Assembly: GCF_048892425.1 (NCBI RefSeq)
Contig: NZ_JBLZHU010000002.1
Span: 186,001-250,000 of the forward strand
DNA length: 64,000 bases
Direction: 5' to 3'
Source of the DNA: Pacificispira sp002696645
GTDB lineage: Bacteria > Pseudomonadota > Alphaproteobacteria > UBA8366 > Aestuariispiraceae
Under the pieces are notes generated by a model. The model searched no databases. It was not told the origin of the DNA and saw nothing but the letters and a program-made list of their open reading frames with translations. This document shows positions 1 to 8,211 of this stretch, piece after piece. Each line of letters begins with the position of its first letter. Position 1 is the stretch's first letter. Made by a program: the position numbers and the translations under genes.

Positions 1-824
1 ATCAAGAATTTTACGTCAAGTTCTGGGGAACGCGTGGCAGCATCGCCTGCGCCGGTTCCGATACGCTGCGCTATGGCGGCAATACGGCCTGTCTGGAAGT
101 TATGTGCGCAGACAGACGCCTGATTTTTGACGGGGGTACGGGGTTGCGAAAACTGGGCCGCGAAATCGCCCAGCAGGGGCCCACTGAAATTGATCTGTTC
201 CTGACCCATACGCATCTGGACCACATTATCGGCCTGCCCTTTTTCGTGCCATTCCACATTCCAGGCTTAAATCCCAGATTATGGGCCGGTCATCTATTGC
301 CTGATCGCACGCTTAAGGGAACGCTGTCAGAAATGATGCAGGCCCCGCTTTTCCCGGTGCCGCCGGAAACCTTCCGCGCTCAGGTTGAATTTCATGATTT
401 CGCCTGCGGGGAAACTCTGTATCCCAGCCCGGAAATTTCATTGCAAACCGCGCCGCTGAACCATCCCAACGGGGCCTGTGGCTATCGCATCAATTTCGAT
501 GGCCGGTCGATCTGTTACATCACCGATACCGAACATTATCCGGAAGGCCGCGACCCGGCGGTTGTGGATCTGGTGCGCGACGCGGATATCATGATCTATG
601 ACGCCACCTATACAGAGGAAGAATATCCCCGCTTCGTCGGCTTTGGGCATTCCACCTGGCAGGAGGCCGTGCGGGTCGCCGATGCCGCCAATGTCAAAAC
701 CCTGGTGCTGTTTCACCACGAACCGACCCATACCGATGACATCATGGACCAAATCGCCGCGGATGTTGCAAAGGTCCGGCCCGGCACCGAAGTTGCCCGC
801 GAGGGCATGATCCTGCGGCCCTGA
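1..824 (+). CDS. MBL-fold metallo-hydrolase, 5' end cut by window
   Basis: The reading frame is open from base 3 to the stop at 822-824, so the true start lies before the window. The first residues include FWGTRGSIAC and YGGNTACLEV, typical of the N terminus of phosphodiesterase-like metallo-beta-lactamase-fold proteins. The metal-binding motif THTHLDH follows, and later DTEH, YDATYTEEE and GFGHSTW supply the remaining ligand-type residues. The family hydrolyses phosphodiester or related bonds with two metal ions; the substrate cannot be told from sequence. A methyltransferase follows after only 7 bp and may be cotranscribed. Confidence 0.85.
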   Translation, partial: QEFYVKFWGTRGSIACAGSDTLRYGGNTACLEVMCADRRLIFDGGTGLRKLGREIAQQGPTEIDLFLTHTHLDHIIGLPFFVPFHIPGLNPRLWAGHLLPDRTLKGTLSEMMQAPLFPVPPETFRAQVEFHDFACGETLYPSPEISLQTAPLNHPNGACGYRINFDGRSICYITDTEHYPEGRDPAVVDLVRDADIMIYDATYTEEEYPRFVGFGHSTWQEAVRVADAANVKTLVLFHHEPTHTDDIMDQIAADVAKVRPGTEVAREGMILRP

Positions 825-831
825 TTGATTC

Positions 832-1698
832 ATGGGTATTGCACATCACCCATTGCGCACGACATGGCGACGCCTGACACTGGGATTGCCAACACTGTTT
901 GGCTGGGCACAGCGGGGCTATTTCATCCCCTATCGCTATGCAGGGACGATCCCGGATAGCAGTGCGCGGGACCCCTTCCCCCATGTTGAAACACTGTTTA
1001 AGGCCGCAGAGCCGGTCTTTCTGGATTTGTTGAAAGACACCGATCTGATCGCGGATGTCGCAACCCGGTTCGATAGGGCAGCGCCCCCCCTGCCACGGTG
1101 GCAGCAGACCTGGTTTCCCAGGCTGGATGGACTGGCCGCCTATCTGATGGTACGCCGACATCAACCGGCGCGAATTGTCGAAATCGGCAGCGGCCATTCC
1201 ACGCGCTTTATTGCGGCCGCTGTTCAGGATGGGGCCTTATCGACCCAAATAACCGCCATCGATCCCGCCCCGCGTGCGGATATTGCGAACCTGCCCGGTG
1301 TGACAGTGCATCGGACCACGCTGCAACAGGCGGATGTATCGATATTCGACGGGCTTGGCCCCAATGATATGGTGATGATCGATTCCAGCCATATCGCCAT
1401 GCCCGGCAGCGATGTTGATATCCTGCTGGGCCGCATCCTGCCCCGCCTGTCCAAGGGTGTTCTGATCCAGATCCACGATATATTCCTGCCCGACCCTTAT
1501 CCCGAAAACTGGGCCTGGCGTGGCTATAACGAACAATTGCCGGTCGCCACGCTATTGGCCGGGGGTGGCTTTGAACCGCTGTGGTCCAGCCATTGGGTCG
1601 CGACACGCTGCGCCGACCTGCTCGCCCAAAACGCGATCGGGGCGCTCCCCCTTGCAGAAGGCGCCCCGGAATCCGCTGTTTGGCTGCGGCGGGTTTGA
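832..1698 (+). CDS. class I SAM-dependent methyltransferase
   Basis: The product is 288 residues. A Rossmann-type SAM-binding segment is visible in the middle: motif I reads VEIGSGHSTRF, an acidic turn follows in ITAIDPAPR, and MVMIDSSH resembles the strand 4/5 region of Methyltransf_24-type proteins. The N-terminal 90 residues look like a family-specific cap. The acceptor is unknown. It lies 7 bp after the metallo-hydrolase gene, and the coding sequence stops just before a block of dispersed repeats. Confidence 0.75.
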   Translation: MGIAHHPLRTTWRRLTLGLPTLFGWAQRGYFIPYRYAGTIPDSSARDPFPHVETLFKAAEPVFLDLLKDTDLIADVATRFDRAAPPLPRWQQTWFPRLDGLAAYLMVRRHQPARIVEIGSGHSTRFIAAAVQDGALSTQITAIDPAPRADIANLPGVTVHRTTLQQADVSIFDGLGPNDMVMIDSSHIAMPGSDVDILLGRILPRLSKGVLIQIHDIFLPDPYPENWAWRGYNEQLPVATLLAGGGFEPLWSSHWVATRCADLLAQNAIGALPLAEGAPESAVWLRRV

Positions 1699-1705
1699 AT
1701 TGCTT

Positions 1706-2190
1706 TAAACGAGTCTCGCCCGCGAAAGCGGAAATCCAGGACCAATCGCGCCCGCCGCTCTGGACCCCGGATCAAGTCCGGGGTGACGGTGCATTAAGCA
1801 AGTGTCTCCTCATCCTGAGGAGCGAAGCGTCTCGAAGGGTGAGCCCTCTGCAAGCACTGGACTTGCAGCGCCTCCTCAGGACGAGAATGGGACGTTTTGT
1901 GGAATGCGAAGGCGGAATTCCAGGACCGCAGGCACCAACTGCGCCTACCGCCCTGGATCCCGGATCAAGTCCGGGGTGACGGTGCATTAAGCAAGTGTCT
2001 CCTCATCCTGAGGAGCGAAGCGTCTCGAAGGGTGAGCCCTCTGCAAGCACTGGACTTGCAGCGCCTCCTCAGGACGAGAATGGGACGTTTTGTGGAATGC
2101 GAAGGCGGGAATCCAGGGCCAAAGGCACTAATCGCGCCCGCCGCTCTGGATCCCGGATCAAGTCCGGGATGACGAAAAACTTCCTCATCC
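1706..2190. repeat. 193-bp tandem repeat of dispersed palindromic elements
   Basis: A near-identical unit recurs with a period of 193 bp: the string GGATCAAGTCCGGG begins at 1769, 1962 and 2155. Each unit combines a hairpin (CCCCGGA/TCCGGGG arms), a segment like CTGAGGAGCGAAGCGTCTCG, and a variant of GCGAAGGCGGGAATCCAGG. These modules resemble REP-type intergenic elements common in alphaproteobacterial genomes. The block fills the gap between the methyltransferase and the end of rho. Short open frames inside it are repeat artefacts. Confidence 0.85.
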
Positions 2191-2234
2191 GGCGCGTAGC
2201 GTCTCGAAGGGTTGCCTGTAAGCAACCCCGCCGA

Positions 2235-3500
2235 TTACTGATTCATGCTGTCGAAGAAATCGTCGTTGTTCTTCGAATGCTTCAGTTTCTCCAGCAGGAA
2301 TTCCATCGCATCGGTGACGCCCATCGGCATCAGGATGCGGCGCAGGACCCACATCTTGGACAATGTGCCCTTGTCGACCAGCAGTTCTTCTTTCCGGGTG
2401 CCTGACTTGGTGATGTCGATGGCCGGGAAGGTGCGCTTGTCACTGAGCTTGCGGTCCAGAATGATTTCAGAGTTACCGGTGCCTTTGAATTCTTCGAAGA
2501 TGACTTCGTCCATGCGGCTGCCGGTATCGATCAGCGCGGTGGAGATGATGGTCAGCGATCCGCCTTCTTCGATGTTCCGCGCGGCCCCAAAGAACCGCTT
2601 CGGGCGTTGCAGCGCATTGGCATCCACACCCCCGGTCAGAACCTTACCCGATGACGGCACAACGGTATTATAAGCGCGCGCCAGGCGGGTGATGGAATCC
2701 AGCAAGATCACCACATCGCGCTTATGCTCAACCAGACGCTTGGCCTTTTCGATCACCATTTCGGCGACCTGAACGTGGCGTTGGGCGGGCTCATCAAAGG
2801 TGGAGGATACAACTTCGCCCTTCACAGAGCGCTGCATGTCGGTCACTTCTTCCGGACGCTCATCGATCAGCAGGACCAGAAGATAAATGTCTGGATGGTT
2901 TTGGGAAATCGCATGGGCGACATTCTGCATCAGCATCGTCTTACCGGTGCGCGGCGGGGCAACGATCAGCGCCCGCTGGCCTTTCCCAAGCGGGGCGACC
3001 AGATCGATGACGCGGGTCGACAGTTCTTTTTTCTTCTTGTCGTCCTGGCCTTCGATTTCCAGATGCAGCTTTTCATTGGGATAGAGCGGCGTCAGATTGT
3101 CGAAATTAATGCGATGGCGCACCTGATCCGGGTCATCGAAATTAACCTGATTGACCTTCAACAGGGCGAAATACCGTTCGCCATCTTTTGGCGCGCGGAT
3201 CTGGCCTTCAACCGTATCGCCGGTGCGCAAACCAAAGCGCCGCACCTGGCTGGGGGAAACATAAATATCATCCGGACCGGCCAGATAGTTGGCCTCCGGG
3301 GAGCGCAGGAAGCCGAAGCCATCCTGCAGCACTTCCAAAACGCCTTCCCCATAAATGGCGACGTCATTCATCGCCAGTTGCTTCAAGCAGGCGAACATCA
3401 GTTCTTGCTTGCGCAGATTAGAGGCGTTTTCAATTTCCAGTTCTTCCGCGAAGGCGAGAAGTTCCGGTGGGGTTTTCTTTTTCAGTTCTTTTAGATGCAT
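2235..3500 (-). CDS. rho: transcription termination factor Rho
   Basis: At 421 residues this is full length. The N-terminal Rho_N helix bundle is followed by a cold-shock RNA-binding domain (GFGFLRSPEANYL, residues about 60-130). The RecA-type motor carries a Walker A region APPRTGKT near residue 183, a Walker B region LLIDERPEEVTDM, and LDSITRLARAYN. It acts as a hexameric RNA helicase ending untranslated transcripts. It lies downstream of hemJ, hemH and hemE but has a 262-bp leader with its own candidate promoter. Rho usually controls its own synthesis by termination in the leader, which would fit here. Confidence 0.97.
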   Translation of the reverse strand: MHLKELKKKTPPELLAFAEELEIENASNLRKQELMFACLKQLAMNDVAIYGEGVLEVLQDGFGFLRSPEANYLAGPDDIYVSPSQVRRFGLRTGDTVEGQIRAPKDGERYFALLKVNQVNFDDPDQVRHRINFDNLTPLYPNEKLHLEIEGQDDKKKKELSTRVIDLVAPLGKGQRALIVAPPRTGKTMLMQNVAHAISQNHPDIYLLVLLIDERPEEVTDMQRSVKGEVVSSTFDEPAQRHVQVAEMVIEKAKRLVEHKRDVVILLDSITRLARAYNTVVPSSGKVLTGGVDANALQRPKRFFGAARNIEEGGSLTIISTALIDTGSRMDEVIFEEFKGTGNSEIILDRKLSDKRTFPAIDITKSGTRKEELLVDKGTLSKMWVLRRILMPMGVTDAMEFLLEKLKHSKNNDDFFDSMNQ

Positions 3501-3568
3501 GGGGGGATAGCGCTCTTACGCAGGGATTGTCAGGAAATCAGTCAGATTGGATACGCTGTAGCGATGAA

Positions 3569-3593
3569 TCCCGATTGACATTTATAATCGGGA
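3569..3593. promoter_or_regulatory. inverted repeat in the rho leader
   Basis: Eight-base arms TCCCGATT (3569-3576) and AATCGGGA (3586-3593) are perfect complements around a 9-nt loop. In rho mRNA (minus strand) this would fold about 70 nt before the start codon. The arms lack a downstream T-tract, so it is not a classical intrinsic terminator. A role in rho autoregulation is inference only. Confidence 0.5.
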
Positions 3594-3700
3594 ACGGCTC
3601 TACCTGAACGGTGGCTTAGGGTTACAAAAGCACGCGTTTTTGGAAAACCGGATCGTCCGGCAGCGAATTCGACATGTCGGACCTCGCGCCCGACACCCAT

Positions 3701-3729
3701 CACATAAGGTGCATTGCTTCCAGTGTCAA
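3701..3729 (-). promoter_or_regulatory. candidate sigma-70 promoter of rho
   Basis: On the minus strand TTGACA (3729-3724) is separated by exactly 17 bp from TATGTG (3706-3701). The match to the -35 box is perfect and the -10 box is moderate. Transcription would begin near 3694, giving a leader of about 190 nt. Read-through from hemJ is also possible. Confidence 0.5.
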
Positions 3730-3762
3730 ATGGATGTTTTGTGAAAACACTCTAAAATCAGC

Positions 3763-4194
3763 TTAAAACGGCTTCACAATCACCAAAAAGACAATAACGA
3801 TCATCAGAATGGTCGGAACTTCATTGGCGACACGGTAGAATTTCTCACTATTGGTGTTTTTATCCGCCTCAAACGCCTTACGCCATTTTGCCATCGCCAT
3901 GTGGCTGCCGGTCATCAGCAGCACCAACAGAAATTTCGCATGAAACCAGGGCTGGCTGAAGGCCTGGATTTCCACTGCCAGCCACAGGCCAAAGACCCAG
4001 GCGGCGATCATTGCGGGGTTCATAATGGCGCGCAGCAAACGGCGTTCCATGGTCTTTAGCATTTCCGACTGGGCGGAACCGACGGGTGCCTGACAGTGAT
4101 AGACATACAAGCGCGGCAGGTACAACAAACCGGCCATCCAGGCGATGATGGAAATCACATGCAATGCTTTCAACCAGGAATATAAATCACCCAT
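3763..4194 (-). CDS. hemJ: protoporphyrinogen oxidase HemJ
   Basis: A 143-residue membrane protein with four predicted helices, the usual size for HemJ (formerly UPF0093). The first helix carries the conserved histidine in ALHVISIIAWMAGLLYLPRL, and VYH follows. HemJ oxidises protoporphyrinogen IX to protoporphyrin IX in the inner membrane. Its position next to hemH and hemE, which act around the same step, supports the call. The C terminus is a single hydrophobic segment ending in VKPF. Confidence 0.92.
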   Translation of the reverse strand: MGDLYSWLKALHVISIIAWMAGLLYLPRLYVYHCQAPVGSAQSEMLKTMERRLLRAIMNPAMIAAWVFGLWLAVEIQAFSQPWFHAKFLLVLLMTGSHMAMAKWRKAFEADKNTNSEKFYRVANEVPTILMIVIVFLVIVKPF

Positions 4195-4218
4195 CTACGC
4201 GCACTCCCGTTCTAAATG

Positions 4219-5238
4219 TCAGATCCAACCGGATAATTCGCGGCGTGTCACGGTTTCTAATGTATCGATCAATCCATCGCTGTCATTCAGACAGGGGATA
4301 TAATCGAAAGTCTCACCGCCATGCTCTTCAAATGTTTCTTTCAGGCCAATTGCTAATTCTTCCAGGGTCTCAACGCAATCAGCAACAAAGCCGGGCGACA
4401 AAATGGCCAGACTTTTAACGCCCCGATCCCCAAGCGCTGCTACGGTTTGATCTGCATAGGGTTGCAGCCATTCTTTCGGTCCGAACCGGGATTGAAAAAC
4501 AACGCCAAACCGGTCTTCCGGCCAATTCAGCGCTTCCCTCAACAACCGACCGGTTTTCAAGCAAAAGCAATGATACGGATCACCCTTGTCCAGATTTTCT
4601 TTTGGCAGGCCATGAAAGCTGCATAACAGCATTTCCGGGTCTGGTTTGTCTTTCAGCGCTTCACGAACACTGTCCGCCAGGGCCTGGATATAGCGGGGTT
4701 CGTCATGAAAAGATGGAACAGTGCGAATAGCAGGCTGCCAGCGCATAGCTTTCAACTGGTCAAATGCCTTGTCATAGACTGATGCTGTCGTTGCCGCAGA
4801 ATATTGCGGATAGAGTGCGAAGATCAGAATTTTCTCACACCCCTGGCTGCGTAGCTCTTCCAGTTTCTCAGGAATGGACGGCGTTCCATAGCGCATTGCC
4901 CAATCCACAATCACATGCTGATTGGAAAACCGCGGCGCCAATGCATTGGTTAAAGCCCGGGTATAATATCGAAGCGGGCTTTCGCCTTGCTCTTCCATCC
5001 AGATTTTCCGATAGGCCTCCCCTGATTTGCGGGGGCGCGTGTTCAGGATGATGCCATGCAGGATCGGCCACCAGATCCATTTCGGGGCTTCGATGACACG
5101 GGGATCCGACAGAAATTCCGCCAGGTACCGACGCATGGATTTAACATCATACCCGTCCGGTGTTCCCAAATTCACCAGCAACACGCCAATCGCTGGAGTC
5201 TGCAGTGATGGATGCCCAGTTGGCAGAGTGTCTGTCAT
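4219..5238 (-). CDS. hemH: ferrochelatase
   Basis: At 339 residues it has the family length. Visible signatures are GVLLVNLGTPDG near the N terminus, the ferrochelatase block ALYPQYSAATTASV around residue 140, and the metal-site SFHGLP around residue 208. It inserts ferrous iron into protoporphyrin IX, the last step of haem synthesis. It lies 42 bp after hemE and 24 bp before hemJ on the same strand, so the three probably form one operon read away from the putative origin. Confidence 0.96.
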   Translation of the reverse strand: MTDTLPTGHPSLQTPAIGVLLVNLGTPDGYDVKSMRRYLAEFLSDPRVIEAPKWIWWPILHGIILNTRPRKSGEAYRKIWMEEQGESPLRYYTRALTNALAPRFSNQHVIVDWAMRYGTPSIPEKLEELRSQGCEKILIFALYPQYSAATTASVYDKAFDQLKAMRWQPAIRTVPSFHDEPRYIQALADSVREALKDKPDPEMLLCSFHGLPKENLDKGDPYHCFCLKTGRLLREALNWPEDRFGVVFQSRFGPKEWLQPYADQTVAALGDRGVKSLAILSPGFVADCVETLEELAIGLKETFEEHGGETFDYIPCLNDSDGLIDTLETVTRRELSGWI

Positions 5239-5280
5239 GGCAAGATCACCGCATTCTTTCCAAACTGGATTAAAGTCGCT

Positions 5281-6327
5281 TTAGGACCCGGTACGTCGAA
5301 TACGCTCAACCAGTCTGGTAACATGATCGGGCGGTGTTTCCTTGATAATTCCGTGACCCAGATTGAAAATAAACGGGCCGCCTGAAAGATTTTCCAGAAT
5401 ATAATCAACGGCAGTGTCCAGCGCATCCCCCCCGGCCAGCAACGCCATCGGGTCCAGATTTCCCTGGACCGTCACATGGGGTTGCAGTTCTTTCGCCGCC
5501 CAGGCGACCGGCAATCCCTGATCCATCGAAACCGCATCAACGCCGGTTTCCTTGGCATAATCTGCATATAAGGGCCCGACACCGCGCGGGAAACCAATGA
5601 TCGGGACAGTGGGATGGCGTTCCTTCACCTTGGCAACAAGTGCTTTCGCCGGTGCCAGGGACCATGTGTAAAAGCCGGCTTCATCCAAAGCCCCCGCCCA
5701 ACTGTCAAAAAGCTGGACAGCTTCGGCGCCCGCATCAATCTGTGCCACAAGGTAGTTGGCTGTTGCATCGACCAGGATATCGATCAGACGCTGAAAACTT
5801 TCAGGATCTTGATAGGCCCAGATTTTGGTTTTGGAAAAGTCGCGGGACGATCCCCCTTCGATCATATAGGTCGCCACCGTCCAAGGCGCACCAGCAAATC
5901 CGATCAGAGCGGTTTCCATCGGCAGATTTGCGCAGATCTTGGAAACTGTTTCAAAGACTGGCTGCAAATGACCCAAAACCGCATCCGGTTTCAGGATCGA
6001 CAAATCTGCATCGCTTTTCAACGGTTCCAGCTTTGGTCCTTCGCCTTCAACGAACCAGACATTTTGTTGCAGTGCGTGGGGGATTACCAGAATATCCGAA
6101 AACAGAATTGCCGCATCAAAGCCATAGCGCCGGATCGGCTGCATTGTGACTTCACAGGCTTTATCTGGACTGTAACACAAATCCAGGAAACCATTCGCCT
6201 GAGACCGGACTTCGCGATATTCAGGCAGATAACGACCGGCCTGGCGCATTAGCCAAATCGGCGGGACAGATTGTGTCTCCCCCGCAAGGGCGCACAGAAA
6301 TGGTTTAGGAGAATGTTTGAAGGTCAT
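5281..6327 (-). CDS. hemE: uroporphyrinogen decarboxylase
   Basis: A 348-residue protein with the family signature PIWLMRQAGRYLPEYR near the N terminus and GFAGAPWTVATYMIEGG in the middle. It decarboxylates uroporphyrinogen III to coproporphyrinogen III in the cytoplasm. hemE is the classic left-hand neighbour of the replication origin in Caulobacter and Rickettsia. Here it is followed upstream by a 407-bp gap and then the divergent PPSR gene, exactly that arrangement. Its promoter must lie in the same gap. Confidence 0.97.
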   Translation of the reverse strand: MTFKHSPKPFLCALAGETQSVPPIWLMRQAGRYLPEYREVRSQANGFLDLCYSPDKACEVTMQPIRRYGFDAAILFSDILVIPHALQQNVWFVEGEGPKLEPLKSDADLSILKPDAVLGHLQPVFETVSKICANLPMETALIGFAGAPWTVATYMIEGGSSRDFSKTKIWAYQDPESFQRLIDILVDATANYLVAQIDAGAEAVQLFDSWAGALDEAGFYTWSLAPAKALVAKVKERHPTVPIIGFPRGVGPLYADYAKETGVDAVSMDQGLPVAWAAKELQPHVTVQGNLDPMALLAGGDALDTAVDYILENLSGGPFIFNLGHGIIKETPPDHVTRLVERIRRTGS

Positions 6328-6355
6328 GAACGCTCTTTCAGTCAGGATCCCGTTT

Positions 6356-6392
6356 CTCTCTTATAAATATAATTAAATATAAGAAAAGAGAG
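6356..6392. other. AT-rich segment, candidate unwinding element
   Basis: Bases 6361-6387 are almost pure A and T, flanked by CTCTCT on the left and AGAGAG on the right, so the block is roughly palindromic. Such a segment within an origin is the expected site of initial strand opening. It lies about 30 bp before hemE and could equally contain the hemE promoter. Confidence 0.5.
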
Positions 6393-6440
6393 TGGTTGTG
6401 GTTGGGGGGTGGAACAATGGGGATTAAATTTTATACGCGT

Positions 6441-6449
6441 TCATCCACA
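6441..6449 (+). promoter_or_regulatory. DnaA-box-like nonamer
   Basis: TCATCCACA differs from the consensus TTATCCACA at one position. It lies inside the hemE/PPSR gap, 48 bp from the AT-rich segment. Confidence 0.5.
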
Positions 6450-6551
6450 AATTGGACCAAATTTCTGTGTCCTGTGTCTAACACCGGGATAAAGATTTCC
6501 AGAATAGCGGATTCCCTGATCTTTTTCGAATTTGCCAACATCGTCTAAGTT

Positions 6552-6560
6552 TGGGGATAA
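6552..6560 (-). promoter_or_regulatory. DnaA-box-like nonamer, opposite orientation
   Basis: TGGGGATAA on the plus strand differs from TGTGGATAA, the reverse-complement consensus, at one position. A weaker site, TGGTCCACA (two mismatches), follows at 6580-6588. Confidence 0.45.
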
Positions 6561-6734
6561 TAGGACCAGTTTCGTGTATTGGTCCACAAGCGTAACCGGC
6601 GCGTCACAAGTTTTCCCCTTTGTATAACCGTTCTTAGTGAATCAAGGTCAATGAGGATTTTTCCGGGATTGCATCGCCCCTAAGATTTATCCCATAAACA
6701 ATACACAGGTTACAGACAGGATAATTGTATAAAA

Positions 6735-7586
6735 ATGGTCGACGATTCTCGGAATGTTCAGCTCTATCTGGTTTCAGATTCTACGGGTGAGACGGTGCAA
6801 GCCATCGCGCGGGCCTGTATCGTGCAGTTTGAAGATGTGGAAGGGATCGAGCATCATTGGAACCTGGTGCGCAACACCGCCCGTGTGGATCAGATTCTCA
6901 GCAAGGTTGCGGATGCGCCGGGAATTGTTCTTTTCACCTTTGTTAATCAGGAATTGCGGCAACATTTGATTGAAGGATGCCGTCAGTTGCGGGTCCCCTG
7001 TATTTCCGTGCTGGATCCCTTTATCAATGCATTTGAAAACTATCTGGGGACGCCAGCGCGACAACAGCCCGGTCGTCAGCATGCCATGGATGCGGATTAT
7101 TTCAGCCGAATTGATGCGATGCAATTTGCCCTGACCCATGATGATGGCCAGGGGTTATGGAATTTGACCAGTGCCGATGTGATTTTGACGGGGGTATCGC
7201 GGACCTCCAAAACACCAACTTGTATCTATTTAGCCAATCGGGGATTAAAGGCGGCGAATGTGCCCTTTGTCCCGGGAATTGGCCTGCCGGAAGAATTGTT
7301 GGGCATGACCGGTCCAAATATGCCTTTGATTGTGGGCCTGACAAAGGACCCGGCCAGTCTGGTGCAAATTCGGAAGAACCGCCTGCGTATGATCGCAGAG
7401 GATGATGAAACCGATTATGTCGATCTGGAAACCGTGCGCCAGGAAGTAACAATGTGTCGTCGCCTGTGCCAGGAACGCAACTGGCCGATTATTGATGTGT
7501 CCCGGCGCTCCATCGAAGAAACCGCCGCAACGATTATCCAGCATTTTGATCGTCGTCAGGAAAATGGAACCATCACAGGTGTCTGA
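6735..7586 (+). CDS. pyruvate, phosphate dikinase / PEP synthase regulatory protein (PPSR, DUF299)
   Basis: A 283-residue member of the DUF299 family, a bifunctional ADP-dependent kinase and phosphorylase that switches pyruvate phosphate dikinase or PEP synthetase off and on. The N terminus reads LYLVSDSTGETVQ and the P-loop-like motif GVSRTSKTPT is near residue 152, both family hallmarks. The target enzyme is not in this window. As the first gene right of the putative origin it occupies the place of CC_0001/RP001. maf follows 13 bp later. Confidence 0.93.
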   Translation: MVDDSRNVQLYLVSDSTGETVQAIARACIVQFEDVEGIEHHWNLVRNTARVDQILSKVADAPGIVLFTFVNQELRQHLIEGCRQLRVPCISVLDPFINAFENYLGTPARQQPGRQHAMDADYFSRIDAMQFALTHDDGQGLWNLTSADVILTGVSRTSKTPTCIYLANRGLKAANVPFVPGIGLPEELLGMTGPNMPLIVGLTKDPASLVQIRKNRLRMIAEDDETDYVDLETVRQEVTMCRRLCQERNWPIIDVSRRSIEETAATIIQHFDRRQENGTITGV

Positions 7587-7599
7587 GGGTGATTTGAAG

Positions 7600-8211
7600 A
7601 TGATGCTGGGACAGACAACAGAAATTATTCTGGCTTCTGCCAGCAAGACCCGTGCGGATCTATTGCGGGGGGCGGGCCTGGTGATCCAGATCGTGCCTGC
7701 CAATGTGGATGAAGATGCGGTAAAAGAGTCTTTACGGGCCGAAGGGGCCACGGCGGATCGCGTCGCTGAAGCATTGTCCGACCTGAAGGCCCTGAAAATC
7801 AGTCAGCGCTTTCCAGATGCCCTGGTCATTGGGGCGGATCAAACATTGGATTGTAACGGGGTCTGGTTCGATAAGCCGGCGGATATGGATCATCTGCATG
7901 GTCATATACAGGCGCTCAGCGGCAATCGACACAGCCTTTATGCCGGGGTTTCCGTCATGAAGGGGGGACAGCGATTGTGGGGTCTGGTAGAGCCCGCCCC
8001 TATGACCATGCGCAAAATGACCCCTGATTTCATCACCCGCTATTGTCAGGCGGTGGGGGAGGATGCGCTGGGTTCTGTGGGGGGGTATCGCCTGGAAGGG
8101 TTGGGCGCACAGTTATTCACGCGGGTTGAGGGGGATTATTTCACCGTCCTGGGCCTGCCGTTGTTGCCCTTGTTAGGGTTTCTGCGCCAGAACGGGGCGA
8201 TTGCGCAATGA
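7600..8211 (+). CDS. maf: Maf-family nucleotide pyrophosphatase
   Basis: The frame is open upstream into the PPSR gene, but I place the start at 7600 (MMLGQTTEIILASASKT) because GAGGGT precedes it at a suitable distance; this gives 203 residues. The N-terminal ILASASKTRADLL corresponds to the usual LASxSPRR block, and GADQTLDC and GLGAQLFTRVEGDYFTVLGL match the rest of the fold. Maf proteins hydrolyse non-canonical nucleoside triphosphates. The stop overlaps the aroE start by 4 bp (ATGA), pointing to translational coupling. Confidence 0.9.
   Translation: MMLGQTTEIILASASKTRADLLRGAGLVIQIVPANVDEDAVKESLRAEGATADRVAEALSDLKALKISQRFPDALVIGADQTLDCNGVWFDKPADMDHLHGHIQALSGNRHSLYAGVSVMKGGQRLWGLVEPAPMTMRKMTPDFITRYCQAVGEDALGSVGGYRLEGLGAQLFTRVEGDYFTVLGLPLLPLLGFLRQNGAIAQ

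Larger units (their letters stand above)
6328..6734. other. oriC: putative chromosomal replication origin (oriC)
   Basis: This 407-bp gap has no coding frame and separates hemE (leftward) from the PPSR gene (rightward), then maf, aroE, coaE and dnaQ. The same hemE/DUF299 junction is the origin in Caulobacter crescentus and the proposed origin in Rickettsia. The gap contains a strongly AT-rich stretch next to hemE (6356-6392), two DnaA-box-like nonamers with one mismatch each (6441-6449 and 6552-6560), a weaker one (6580-6588), and a GANTC site at 6510-6514. Flanking genes point away from it on both sides. Origin function is inferred from synteny plus these motifs; dnaA itself is not in the window. 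Confidence 0.75.

Noticed and set aside
1581..2405. Several open frames with shared RSEASRRVSPLQALDL-type sequence in 1581-2405
   Set aside because: They are translations of the dispersed repeat modules, not genes.
2724..3494. Long open frame antisense to rho (256 residues)
   Set aside because: Rho on the other strand has all family motifs; the antisense frame has no recognisable domain.
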